Positions 1-6,339 of a stretch of 6,715 bases of DNA are shown piece after piece. The position numbers and the translations under genes are program-made. Numbering within the stretch: position 1 is the stretch's first letter; every line of letters starts with the position of its first letter. This DNA is from an uncultured Phycisphaerales bacterium (GTDB taxonomy: Bacteria; Planctomycetota; Phycisphaerae; Phycisphaerales; UBA1924). The stretch lies in the NCBI GenBank assembly GCA_937891445.1, contig CALAFV010000004.1, positions 1 through 6,715 on the forward strand, in the 5' to 3' direction. Below the pieces are notes generated by a model. The model had not been told where the DNA came from. It made no database searches and saw nothing but the letters and a program-made list of their open reading frames with translations.

Positions 1-355
1 GGAGATGCTCCTGGTGCCGCTGTTCGGGCACTCGGCGGGGCACTGCGGCGTCGCGATCCGGCTCCCCGGCGGCGCCGACGGCGGGGAGTGGCTCTTCCAC
101 TGCGGCGATGCGTACTTCCACCACTGGGAGATCGCCGCGGAGGGAGCGCGGACGCCGGCAGGGCTGGCCGCGTACGAAAACCTCTACCAATATGATCACG
201 GGCAGCGGATCCACAGCCGCGAGCGGATCCGCGACCTGGTCGCCAGCCGTCTTGACGAGGTCGTGGTCATGAACACCCACGACCCGGTGTACACCGAGCG
301 GGCGGCGGACCTGCTGCGGGCGCCGGTGCGGGAACAGCCCGCGGTGCTGATGTAG
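1..355 (+). CDS. MBL-fold metallo-hydrolase, C-terminal fragment (5' end off window)
   Basis: This is the C-terminal ~117 residues of a metallo-beta-lactamase-fold protein. The frame is open from base 2, and the first ATG (base 5) lies inside a core motif, so the gene starts before the window. Visible motifs are GHSAGHCGVAIRLP (His-containing metal-site loop of the fold), then WLFHCGDAYFHH (the conserved Gly-Asp that bridges the metals), then MNTHDPVY (a late His ligand). Together these are the second half of the usual metal-binding set; the HxHxDH motif would be upstream. Proteins of this fold hydrolyse diverse esters, lactones, thioesters or lactams with two bound metals, so the substrate cannot be named. 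No signal peptide can be judged. It ends in TAG 24 bases before the mechanosensitive channel gene on the same strand, so the two may be co-transcribed. The fold assignment is confident; the function is open. Confidence 0.85.
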   Translation, partial: EMLLVPLFGHSAGHCGVAIRLPGGADGGEWLFHCGDAYFHHWEIAAEGARTPAGLAAYENLYQYDHGQRIHSRERIRDLVASRLDEVVVMNTHDPVYTERAADLLRAPVREQPAVLM

Positions 356-379
356 CGCGGCGGTGGGGAGCGGAGGTCG

Positions 380-1399
380 ATGCCGATCGCATCCGTTCTG
401 GCGGTCCTCGGACTGGATCCGTGGGCGGAACTGCTCGTGCTGCTGCTGGCCGCCGTGCTGGCCGCGCTGGCTGTGCACGCGGCGTTCGCGTGGGTGCTCC
501 GGCGGCTGCTGCGCCGGCGGGGCCAGCGACTGGCGGAACTGCTCGCCGAGCACGCCCGTGCGCCCGGACAAGCAACGGCGGTGCTGCTGGCGGCGTGCAT
601 CGTGCTCTTTTCGGTGTCGCGTCCCGCGGCCGCCATCGGGTCGATGCGGCATGCGGCGGTCCTGGCGCTGATCGCCGCCCTCGCGTGGCTGGCGGCGCGG
701 CTGACACGGATGATCGACCTGGGCGTCGCCGAACTGGTCGGCGCACGCGATATCGAAGACGTGCGGCTCCGGAGCGTGCGCACGCGCGTGCGCGTCGTCC
801 GGCGCGTCGTGGTCGTCGCGGTGTGGGTCGTCGCGGCCTCGGTGATGCTCATGACCTTCCCGCGGGCGTGGCAGGTCGGCGTGAGCCTGCTCGCATCGGC
901 GGGGATCGCGGGGCTTGTCGCCGGCCTGGCGGCGAGGCCGGTGCTGGCCAACCTCATCGCGGGCGTGCAGATCGCGATCACCGAGCCGATCCGGCTGGGC
1001 GACGCGGTGACGATCGACGGCCGTTTCGGGTGGGTCGAGGAGATCACCGCGACGTACGTCGTGCTGCTGACGCGCGAGCGCCGGCGGCTGATTGTGCCGG
1101 TGACGTTCTTCGTCGAGAAGATGTTCGAGAACTGGACTCGCGTGGCGGACGGCGTCGGCGCGGCGGTGGTCGTCACGCTGCCGCGCACGGCCGACCTGGG
1201 GCGCGTGCGCGAGGCGGTGCAGCGGGCGCTGGGGGCATCACCGGCGTGGAACCACGGGAACTGGATGCTGGAGGTGGAGGCGGTGCGGCCGGCGGAGATC
1301 GACGTGCGCGTTACCGCGGGGGCCGCCGCGGGCAGCGGGACGGCGGGGGCGCTGGAGTTGCAGGCGGCGATCCGTGCGGCGGTCGTCGCGGCGGTGTAG
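380..1399 (+). CDS. MscS-family small-conductance mechanosensitive ion channel
   Basis: A 339-residue inner-membrane channel expected to open under membrane tension and release solutes during osmotic downshock. Hydrophobic segments lie near residues 16-40, 66-80, 92-108 and 141-159. The pore-lining TM3 follows (about 165-200) with the Gly/Ala-rich stretch GIAGLVAGLAARPVLANLIAG. Next comes the MscS beta domain: EPIRLGDAVTIDGRFGWVEEI (202-222), then RRRLIVPVTFFVEKMFENWT (234-253), which are family hallmarks. The alpha/beta C-terminal domain (about 258-339) is short and ends without a long cytoplasmic tail. This fits a compact MscS-like protein with an extra N-terminal helix pair rather than an MscK type. 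The ATG at 380 has GGGGAG at 365-370 (9-base spacing) and GGAGG at 372-376, so the start is well supported. It sits just downstream of the MBL-fold gene and converges with the next gene, leaving 6 bases between stop codons and no terminator hairpin. Confidence 0.93.
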   Translation: MPIASVLAVLGLDPWAELLVLLLAAVLAALAVHAAFAWVLRRLLRRRGQRLAELLAEHARAPGQATAVLLAACIVLFSVSRPAAAIGSMRHAAVLALIAALAWLAARLTRMIDLGVAELVGARDIEDVRLRSVRTRVRVVRRVVVVAVWVVAASVMLMTFPRAWQVGVSLLASAGIAGLVAGLAARPVLANLIAGVQIAITEPIRLGDAVTIDGRFGWVEEITATYVVLLTRERRRLIVPVTFFVEKMFENWTRVADGVGAAVVVTLPRTADLGRVREAVQRALGASPAWNHGNWMLEVEAVRPAEIDVRVTAGAAAGSGTAGALELQAAIRAAVVAAV

Positions 1400-1405
1400 C
1401 GTGCC

Positions 1406-2203
1406 TCAGGCTTGCGACGGGCGCTCCAGCAGCGGGTGCTGCACGAAGATGCACGTCGGCGTGACGGGATACTCGACGCTGAGGCGGTAGACGTAGAACT
1501 CGTCGGGGTTCCACCCGGTTCGCTCGAAGACGTGCGCGACCAGTTCGCGGTGGCGGGCGTAAACCGGCGTGCTAACGACGTCCAGTCCGGTGCCGAGGAA
1601 GACGACGCGCTCCGGCATCGGCAGGCGCATGCGATCGTGATCCTCGTCGCCCGTGGCGCAGCGGTACATCTCGCTGACGCGCAGCGTCTTGTACTCCATC
1701 CGGCCGAAGAGGTCGCGGTGCACGTAGTGGTCGCAGAGCAGGGCCTCGCAGGGCGTGAAGCAGCGCACGGCTATCCCGCCGAAGCGGTTCTGGTCGTCGC
1801 GGTAGATCGGCGCGTGGGCCCGCGAGAGTTCGCCGGTCAGGCACGTGACGGCGCCCGTGCGGCCGACCGTCCCGCCTTCGAGCACGGCCTCCGGCGCCCC
1901 CTGCGGCGAAACAGCCTCGTAGATCTGCGGGAGCGGGTGGGAGCAGAAGGAGCGGAGCAGCGGGACCATGCCCCGGCCGTCGCTTGCGGCCTCGCCGGGC
2001 GGCGGCGGGTCGATCGGCTCGCGCCGGGTCGGCGAGTGGATTGCCGCGGCGTCGTCGCGGTAGTAGAGGCGGCCGATGGGCCAGGAGACGTCCACGCGCG
2101 TCCGCACCAGGTCCACAAAGCCGCGGACGGAGACCATGTCCATGAACCCCGGCTGATCGGAGCGGTGCAGGAAGTCGGCGCGGAGTTGGAGTTTGGCGTG
2201 CAC
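1406..2203 (-). CDS. Hypothetical protein of unknown family, 5' end apparently missing
   Basis: I do not recognise the family. The listed start (GTG at 2203) is only the first possible one and is probably internal. It has pyrimidines rather than a Shine-Dalgarno sequence upstream. The frame also continues convincingly N-terminally through ELEQRRAAFRANAYLFG to about 2280, with no ATG, GTG or TTG before a stop at 2354-2356. The 265 visible residues look like a folded soluble protein, with no signal peptide or membrane helix. There is one proline-rich linker (IDPPPPGE, residues 64-71). Seven cysteines (87, 121, 148, 152, 157, 182, 251) include a cluster C148-x3-C152-x4-C157-D-H159-x2-H162, which could bind metal or form disulfides. 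The C-terminus is natural (TGA at 1406-1408). The gene converges on the channel gene. It is real coding sequence, judging by sensible amino-acid composition against nonsense in the opposite frames. Confidence 0.7.
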   Translation of the reverse strand: MHAKLQLRADFLHRSDQPGFMDMVSVRGFVDLVRTRVDVSWPIGRLYYRDDAAAIHSPTRREPIDPPPPGEAASDGRGMVPLLRSFCSHPLPQIYEAVSPQGAPEAVLEGGTVGRTGAVTCLTGELSRAHAPIYRDDQNRFGGIAVRCFTPCEALLCDHYVHRDLFGRMEYKTLRVSEMYRCATGDEDHDRMRLPMPERVVFLGTGLDVVSTPVYARHRELVAHVFERTGWNPDEFYVYRLSVEYPVTPTCIFVQHPLLERPSQA

Positions 2204-2255
2204 GCCGAAGAGGTACGCGTTGGCGCGGAACGCGGCCCTGCGCTGCTCCAGTTCC

Positions 2256-2290
2256 GTGCGGTCCGGGGCGCCGTCGGCCGTCGGTGGACG
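2256..2290. other. Probable rearrangement or assembly junction between two beheaded genes
   Basis: The minus-strand unknown gene reads sensibly up to about 2280 and then loses its start. The plus-strand HAF-repeat gene begins mid-repeat at 2284. A 7-base tandem duplication, CCGTCGG CCGTCGG, lies exactly at 2271-2284. A natural divergent gene pair would need two starts and a promoter region here, and none is present. Either a genomic deletion or inversion, or a mis-join during assembly, explains this. Sequence alone cannot tell which. Confidence 0.6.
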
Positions 2291-3213
2291 TGTCGGCGGA
2301 CGGGGGCGTCGTGGTCGGCTACTCGTCGGTTCTCGACGACATGGGGGAACTCGTCACGCACGCGTTCCGGTGGACGCGCGACGAGGGGATCGAGGACCTC
2401 GGCATGCCGGAGCACGCGCAGTACTCGCGTGCGATCGGCATCTCCGACGATGGACAGACGGTCCTGGTCGATGCGCTGATGCTGTTCATGAACGATGATG
2501 GGGAGGTCATCGCAACGCCGAACGCGGCGTTCATCTGGCGGAACGGGGAGGGGTACACGCAGATCCCGATCCCGCCGGAGTTCGGCAGCATGCTCGCCAC
2601 AGCCATCTCGGCCGACGGGACAACGGTTGTGGGCCGCGTCGCGACGCCGCTGGGAGTCACGCCGGCGCGGGCGTCGGTCTTCCGCTGGCGTGCCGAGACC
2701 GGGGTTGAGTTGCTGGAAGTTCCGCCGGAACTGAACCGCCCGTCCGGGACCCCGTGGGGCGTGAACGCGGACGGGTCGGTGATGGTGGGTGCCCTGATCG
2801 GCGGGCCGCGGTGGATCCCGTTCATCTGGGATGAGACGCACGGGTTCCGGACGATCGAGGCGGTGCTGACGGAGGGGGGCGCGGACTACAGCGGGTGGGA
2901 GATCACCGGCGTCAACGCGGTGTCGGCGGACGGCCGCACGATCGTGGGGACGGGCTTCCGCGACCACCCGGAGTTCGGCCTCGTCGTGGACGGGTGGATC
3001 GCAACGATCTCGGACGGGACCGCCTGCCCGGCGGACTGGGACGGCAGCGGCACGGTCAACTCCAGCGACATCAGCGCCTTCCTGACGGCGTGGCTCGACA
3101 GCGTGACCGAGCCCAACCTCGTCGCGGACTTCGACGGCTCCGGCGCCGTCAACTCCTCGGACATCAGCGCCTTCCTCACGGCCTGGCTCCAGGCCGTGCA
3201 GCAGGGGTGCTGA
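2284..3213 (+). CDS. HAF-repeat protein with C-terminal dockerin-like domain, N-terminally truncated
   Basis: The 309 readable residues contain about five HAF-type repeats. Each has an SADG-x-x-VVG core followed by an aromatic-Trp strand (AFRW, AFIW, VFRW, PFIW or similar). Cores lie near residues 4-12, 53-61, 109-117, 161-169 and 213-222. HAF repeats occur in extracellular proteins and probably build beta-propeller-like sheets; no catalytic site is visible. Residues 248-309 form a dockerin-like domain with two 12-residue EF-hand-type loops (DWDGSGTVNSSD and DFDGSGAVNSSD). Each is followed by ISAFLTAWL, with Cys248 and terminal Cys309 closing the domain. The GTG at 2284 is not a credible start: it encodes a residue inside the first repeat core, has no Shine-Dalgarno sequence, and leaves no signal peptide for a protein type that is normally exported. 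The true 5' part is missing at the ~2280 junction. If the allele is real it is probably not expressed as a functional product. Confidence 0.82.
   Translation: MDVSADGGVVVGYSSVLDDMGELVTHAFRWTRDEGIEDLGMPEHAQYSRAIGISDDGQTVLVDALMLFMNDDGEVIATPNAAFIWRNGEGYTQIPIPPEFGSMLATAISADGTTVVGRVATPLGVTPARASVFRWRAETGVELLEVPPELNRPSGTPWGVNADGSVMVGALIGGPRWIPFIWDETHGFRTIEAVLTEGGADYSGWEITGVNAVSADGRTIVGTGFRDHPEFGLVVDGWIATISDGTACPADWDGSGTVNSSDISAFLTAWLDSVTEPNLVADFDGSGAVNSSDISAFLTAWLQAVQQGC
3151..3197 (+). repeat. Left arm of inverted repeat (second dockerin loop of the HAF-repeat gene)
   Basis: These 47 bases match the reverse complement of 3348-3394 at 44 positions. They encode the second NSSDISAFLTAWLQA segment of the HAF-repeat protein's dockerin-like domain. 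A weaker copy of the same segment precedes it within the same gene (from about 3055). The high base-level identity, beyond what protein conservation needs, suggests recent duplication or gene conversion. Confidence 0.85.
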
Positions 3214-3262
3214 CCCCTCCTCCCCCGCTCTCTCTCTGATCCGGAGGCTGCTGATACAAACG

Positions 3263-3306
3263 ACACGCCCCGGCGGCTTGCGGCCACCGGGGCGTGTTTC
3301 TTTTTC
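3263..3306 (+). terminator. Strong intrinsic terminator for the HAF-repeat gene, possibly bidirectional
   Basis: ACACGCCCCGG (3263-3273) pairs perfectly with CCGGGGCGTGT (3287-3297). The stem continues past one C/A mismatch with GGC/GCC around a TTGCG loop. A T-rich tract (TTTCTTTTT, 3297-3305) follows on the plus strand, giving a classic Rho-independent terminator about 50 bases after the HAF-repeat gene stop. Read from the minus strand, the same hairpin lies 35 bases beyond the propeller gene stop but is followed only by a weak T stretch. It may stop that convergent transcript less efficiently. Confidence 0.9.
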
Positions 3307-3331
3307 GATCCGCTGATGCCGCGATGTCGGC

Positions 3332-4420
3332 TCAGCACCCGTCCGTCAGGGCCTGGAGCCAGGCCGTGAGGAACGCGCTGATGTCCGACGAGTTCACCGT
3401 CAGGTCGTCATTGAAGTCCGCATCCAGCGTGCTGTCCTGGAGGCTGGCGAGCCAACCGGTCAAGAAGGCGCTGATGTCGCTGGAGTTGACATCGCCGTCG
3501 CCGTTCCAATCCACCGGGCACCCGGTCCCGCCGATCTCGAGCGGGTTGATGAACTGCGCATCTGCCCCGGCGAACATCGCCTCGAAGCTGAAGAAGCCCT
3601 CGGAGACCTCGACGGCCTTGTAAACGCCCCGGTCGGTGGCGATCAGGTAGCCGCCGTCGTCGAGTTGATACGCCCCGCGGGGCACCTGCTCGCCAATGTG
3701 CTGCTTGAGGTTCTCGGTGTCGATGAACCGGCGCAGCGTCCCGTCGGTGTTGAAGTGGTAGACGCCCTCGACACCCGCGGCGGCGATCGACGCAACGGTG
3801 ATGATGCTCCCGTCCGCCTGGCGAGAGACCTGCTGCGCGAAGGTGATCCCCGGCGCGAAGACGGAAACCGGCGCGCCGTCGGTCGTGTAGCGGCGCACGT
3901 CGTTGGTCGAGCTGGAGGAGATCAGCAGGTCGCCCTCGAAGGGCTCGACGTCGAACCAGCTCCACGAACTCGTCGGCACGGGGAAGAACCCCACCGGCGT
4001 GCCGTCGGTGGCGAACATGACGACACCCCGGTTGGTGGTGGTGCCGTGGAACTGCGTGAGGTAGACGGTCGTCCCGTCGAAGCCCATGCCGCGGATGTTG
4101 TCCAGCAGCGCGCCGCTGGGCATCGTCGTGATGCTGCCCACATACTCGCGCGTCACGGCGTCGAAGCGGTGGATCGCGTCGGCGACCTGGTCTGAGACCC
4201 ACACCTCGGAGCCGACCGAGATCGCTTCCTTGGGCGTGGTGAAGACCCAGCCGACGGCGTCGGCATCCGTGATCCAGTTCGCGTCGATGAGCGACCCATC
4301 AACTTTGCTGAAGAGCATGACCCGGTCGGCGCCGCTGTCAACAACCATGAGCGCCGGGACCTGTGCGCTGGCGGCGGAGGCCGCCAGCGCCGATGCAAGA
4401 ACCGCGGACAGAATCTTCAT
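3332..4420 (-). CDS. Secreted beta-propeller-like protein with C-terminal dockerin-like domain
   Basis: A 362-residue exported protein. Residues 1-19 form a Sec signal peptide with likely cleavage after ASA, giving mature QVPAL. The middle (about 22-295) has roughly six blade-like repeats of the form (V/L)-hydrophobic-(S/T)...VxxFxxDGxxVGxF. Examples are DRVMLFSKVDGSLI, IHRFDAVTREYVGSI, VVMFATDGTPVGFF, VRRYTTDGAPVSVFA and VYHFNTDGTLRRFI, typical of NHL/SMP-30-like propellers. No catalytic residues can be assigned. Residues 301-362 form a dockerin-like domain with loops DWNGDGDVNSSD and DFNDDLTVNSSD. The first is a good calcium loop; the second lacks the usual glycine. Cys301 and terminal Cys362 bracket it. 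I chose ATG 4420 because GGGAG lies 7 bases upstream and the signal peptide starts there; an in-frame start at 4465 would add a non-signal stretch. It is convergent with the HAF-repeat gene, which carries the same tail. Confidence 0.88.
   Translation of the reverse strand: MKILSAVLASALAASAASAQVPALMVVDSGADRVMLFSKVDGSLIDANWITDADAVGWVFTTPKEAISVGSEVWVSDQVADAIHRFDAVTREYVGSITTMPSGALLDNIRGMGFDGTTVYLTQFHGTTTNRGVVMFATDGTPVGFFPVPTSSWSWFDVEPFEGDLLISSSSTNDVRRYTTDGAPVSVFAPGITFAQQVSRQADGSIITVASIAAAGVEGVYHFNTDGTLRRFIDTENLKQHIGEQVPRGAYQLDDGGYLIATDRGVYKAVEVSEGFFSFEAMFAGADAQFINPLEIGGTGCPVDWNGDGDVNSSDISAFLTGWLASLQDSTLDADFNDDLTVNSSDISAFLTAWLQALTDGC
3348..3394 (-). repeat. Right arm of inverted repeat (second dockerin loop of the propeller gene)
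   Basis: This is the reverse-complement partner of 3151-3197, with 3 mismatches in 47 bases. It encodes the last dockerin-like segment of the beta-propeller protein. The two arms flank 150 bases that contain both gene ends and the terminator. Confidence 0.85.
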
Positions 4421-4476
4421 GGCATCGCTCCCGTGCGGGCAAGAGCCGCGGCAGTGCAAGAGCAAAGACGCCCGCC

Positions 4477-4509
4477 ACCCGGCGAGCCCGTTGCTGCCGG
4501 GTTGCCCGG
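4477..4509 (-). promoter_or_regulatory. Leader with two mutually exclusive hairpins upstream of the propeller gene
   Basis: In the minus-strand transcript, CCGGG-CAA-CCCGG (4509-4497) forms a compact hairpin. The segment ACCCGGC (4502-4496) can instead pair with GCCGGGT (4483-4477) across a 12-base loop. The two structures share bases, so only one can form at a time. They lie just after the predicted transcription start and 57-89 bases before the ATG. This resembles an attenuator or regulatory leader, but I match it to no known riboswitch, and high GC makes chance pairing easy. Confidence 0.35.
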
Positions 4510-4519
4510 AACTGGCCTC

Positions 4520-4547
4520 AATCTACCGAAAGCCGGCGGCGGTTCAA
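4520..4547 (-). promoter_or_regulatory. Candidate sigma70-like promoter for the propeller gene
   Basis: On the minus strand TTGAAC (4547-4542) and TAGATT (4525-4520) are separated by 16 bases. Each matches its consensus hexamer at four of six positions. Transcription would start near 4513, giving a leader of about 90 bases before ATG 4420. It sits in the least GC-rich part of the gap between the propeller gene and the amine oxidase gene. This is a pattern match only. Confidence 0.35.
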
Positions 4548-4608
4548 TACCTGACTCCGCTTTGTGCCGGCTCAAATGTGGACTGACACACAGGCGAGGA
4601 CGACACTC

Positions 4609-6096
4609 CTAGCGCACCAGCCCGTCGCGCCGCCCCAGCCGTCGGGCCAGACTCACACCCGAGTGCAGCGCGCCCTCCATGTACCCAACAAACTGGTAGC
4701 ACGCGTGCTCGCCGGCGAAGTGGATCCTGCCCAGGCCCCTGCGGAGGTGTGGGCCGACGCTGGTGACCTCGCCCGGGGCGGGGAAGGCGTACCCCGCCCC
4801 CGTCCACTGCTCACCCGGCCAGTCCATGAAGCGGCCCTGGATAAAGTTCGACCTGAACCCGGGGTAGATCGACTCGAGCGTCTCCGCGTACGCGCGATCG
4901 CGGGCCTGGGGGTCCCTCGCGCGGCAGGCCTCGGCGGCCGGACCGCCGGAGAAACAGTGCAAACTCGCGCCGTCGTCCCCCGGCTGGTTGTCGGTGCCTT
5001 CCCAGGTCATGCTGACGTCGCCGTCGGTCAGGCTGTCGGGGGCGAGACCGGCGCTCTTCCAGTAGCGCCCCTTGAGCGCGGCGAGGTACTTGAGGTTGCA
5101 CCCCATCTGCGGCCGAAGCACATTCGGCAGCGCCGGGCGGAACTCGATCCTGTCCCACACGCTCGGCGGCACCGCGAGGACCACATCGTCGCACTCGATC
5201 CTGCGGCCGTCGCGGCAGGTGACCACCGCCGTGCTGTCCTTGTCCTCGATCGACACAACCGGCAGGCGCAGTTCGATCCGCGAGGCGCCGATCCCTTCCG
5301 CCAGTTTGAACGCCAGTTGCTGATTCCCGCCCCTGCAGCGGTAGACCTCGCTCTCGGTCCAGTACTTCTCCAGGCCGCCGCCCTTGATCTGCGTGAGGTT
5401 GCCCAGGAGGCTCTGGCGGGCGACGTGCTGGCCGTTGTCGGCCGTGAACATGACCGTCAGCCCCGCCCGACCCAGGTCGCTCAGGCCCTCGACGGTGTTG
5501 ATCCACGCCTCGGTCGTGCGGCCGTCCAGGGCCTCGGCGTCGTCGGTCAGCCACGGCTCATCGGCGTTGACCGGCGCGGCGAGTTCGTTGAGTCGCTGGC
5601 ACGCGGCGTCCATCTCCTCGTACAGCGCCTCGGACTCGGCGGCCGTGAGCCGCTTGCCCCCGAGAATGATGGGGAACTCGGCGTCCTCGGCCTCGGTGAC
5701 GTCGAGGAACTCCAGGCCGAACTTCTCGGCGTACGTGACCCAGGTCGGGTGGTTGGAGCCGATGAGTTCGCCGCCGCCTTCGACGTTCTTGCGCGGGACG
5801 AAGTCGGAGAAACTCAGGACGCGCCCGCCGACGCGGGCGCGGGCCTCGATCACGGCGACGTCGTACCCGAGACTCCGCAGTTCGTACGCGCACGCCAGGC
5901 CGCCGAAGCCGGCGCCGACGACAACGACGCGTTTGCCCGCCAGCGCCGGCCGCCGCAGCAGCGCCGACGCCGGACCGGACGAGACCAGCAGCCCCGCCGA
6001 GGCGGCGAGCGTCGCGCGGAGGAACTCGCGGCGCTGCGCGGGATCAACCTTGGGACCGTACCGGGCGGCAAGGCGGGCGAAGAGGGAGCGGGACAT
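4609..6096 (-). CDS. Tat-exported flavin monoamine oxidase family protein (FAD-dependent)
   Basis: A 495-residue flavoenzyme of the amine oxidase superfamily, expected to oxidise an amine or related C-N/C-C bond using FAD; the substrate is unknown. The N-terminus carries a twin-arginine signal (QRREFL, Arg22-Arg23, then a hydrophobic stretch to about 46), so it is probably exported folded with FAD bound. The Rossmann FAD motif is VVVVGAGFGGLACAYELRSLG (57-77, in part GxGxxG), followed by the ribose-binding Glu84 and GGRV (90-93). Lys336 in GCNLKYLAAL fits the conserved active-site lysine near flavin N5. The C-terminal FAD motif is HFAGEHACYQFVGYMEGA (459-476). The position of the covalent-FAD cysteine in human MAO reads GAGYAFPAPG here, so FAD is likely non-covalent. 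ATG 6096 was chosen for AAGGAAG six bases upstream and the Tat signal directly after it. No terminator follows the TAG. It is divergent from the carboxylase gene. Confidence 0.92.
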   Translation of the reverse strand: MSRSLFARLAARYGPKVDPAQRREFLRATLAASAGLLVSSGPASALLRRPALAGKRVVVVGAGFGGLACAYELRSLGYDVAVIEARARVGGRVLSFSDFVPRKNVEGGGELIGSNHPTWVTYAEKFGLEFLDVTEAEDAEFPIILGGKRLTAAESEALYEEMDAACQRLNELAAPVNADEPWLTDDAEALDGRTTEAWINTVEGLSDLGRAGLTVMFTADNGQHVARQSLLGNLTQIKGGGLEKYWTESEVYRCRGGNQQLAFKLAEGIGASRIELRLPVVSIEDKDSTAVVTCRDGRRIECDDVVLAVPPSVWDRIEFRPALPNVLRPQMGCNLKYLAALKGRYWKSAGLAPDSLTDGDVSMTWEGTDNQPGDDGASLHCFSGGPAAEACRARDPQARDRAYAETLESIYPGFRSNFIQGRFMDWPGEQWTGAGYAFPAPGEVTSVGPHLRRGLGRIHFAGEHACYQFVGYMEGALHSGVSLARRLGRRDGLVR

Positions 6097-6173
6097 GGCG
6101 GACTTCCTTCGGAGGTGAATGGACGCAGCCGGCCGCGCGGGAATGCAGGGGGAGTGAGGAGCCAGGAGGAGGC

Positions 6174-6192
6174 CACGGCCTGAAAGGCCGTG
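6174..6192. repeat. Short perfect palindrome (hairpin) in the divergent intergenic region
   Basis: CACGGCCT (6174-6181) and AGGCCGTG (6185-6192) form a perfect 8-bp stem with a GAA loop (TTC on the other strand). It lies 78 bases upstream of the amine oxidase start. A TATACT -10-like hexamer on the minus strand (6212-6207) has no convincing -35, but would place the hairpin in the amine oxidase 5' leader. There is no T tract, so it is not an intrinsic terminator. It could be a dispersed palindromic intergenic element. I see no gene in 6097-6339. Confidence 0.6.
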
Positions 6193-6339
6193 CCACAGCG
6201 GCGGCCAGTATACCGGGGCGTGCTGAGGCCCACTTTTCCCGACGGCCGCGGCGGAGCAGCAAGCGACGTGAGCGATACCCTTCCTGCCTCCGCGCGGCGG
6301 ACCATCAGCAGACGCATCACCCGGTTTCACGAGACCCCT

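Noticed and set aside
196..1188. A 330-codon open frame on the minus strand over the channel gene
   Set aside because: The composition is mostly Ser, Thr, Arg and Ala with no domain, while the plus strand encodes clear MscS motifs and the MBL fragment.
1412..2479. A 355-codon plus-strand open frame crossing the ~2280 junction
   Set aside because: Its product is low-complexity and antisense to one convincing gene, then out of frame with another. It does not rescue the missing HAF-repeat N-terminus.
4421..4465. Earlier in-frame start for the propeller gene at 4465
   Set aside because: It would put 15 residues with Cys and Pro before the signal peptide. ATG 4420 has GGGAG at proper spacing.
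4577..4608. Possible terminator after the amine oxidase stop
   Set aside because: Only a 4-bp AGGA/TCCT pairing is present and no T tract follows.
4564..6183. A 539-codon open frame on the plus strand
   Set aside because: It lies antisense to the amine oxidase, whose FAD motifs are unmistakable. The plus-strand product is Arg/Ala/Gly/Val-rich with no motifs, a typical high-GC shadow.
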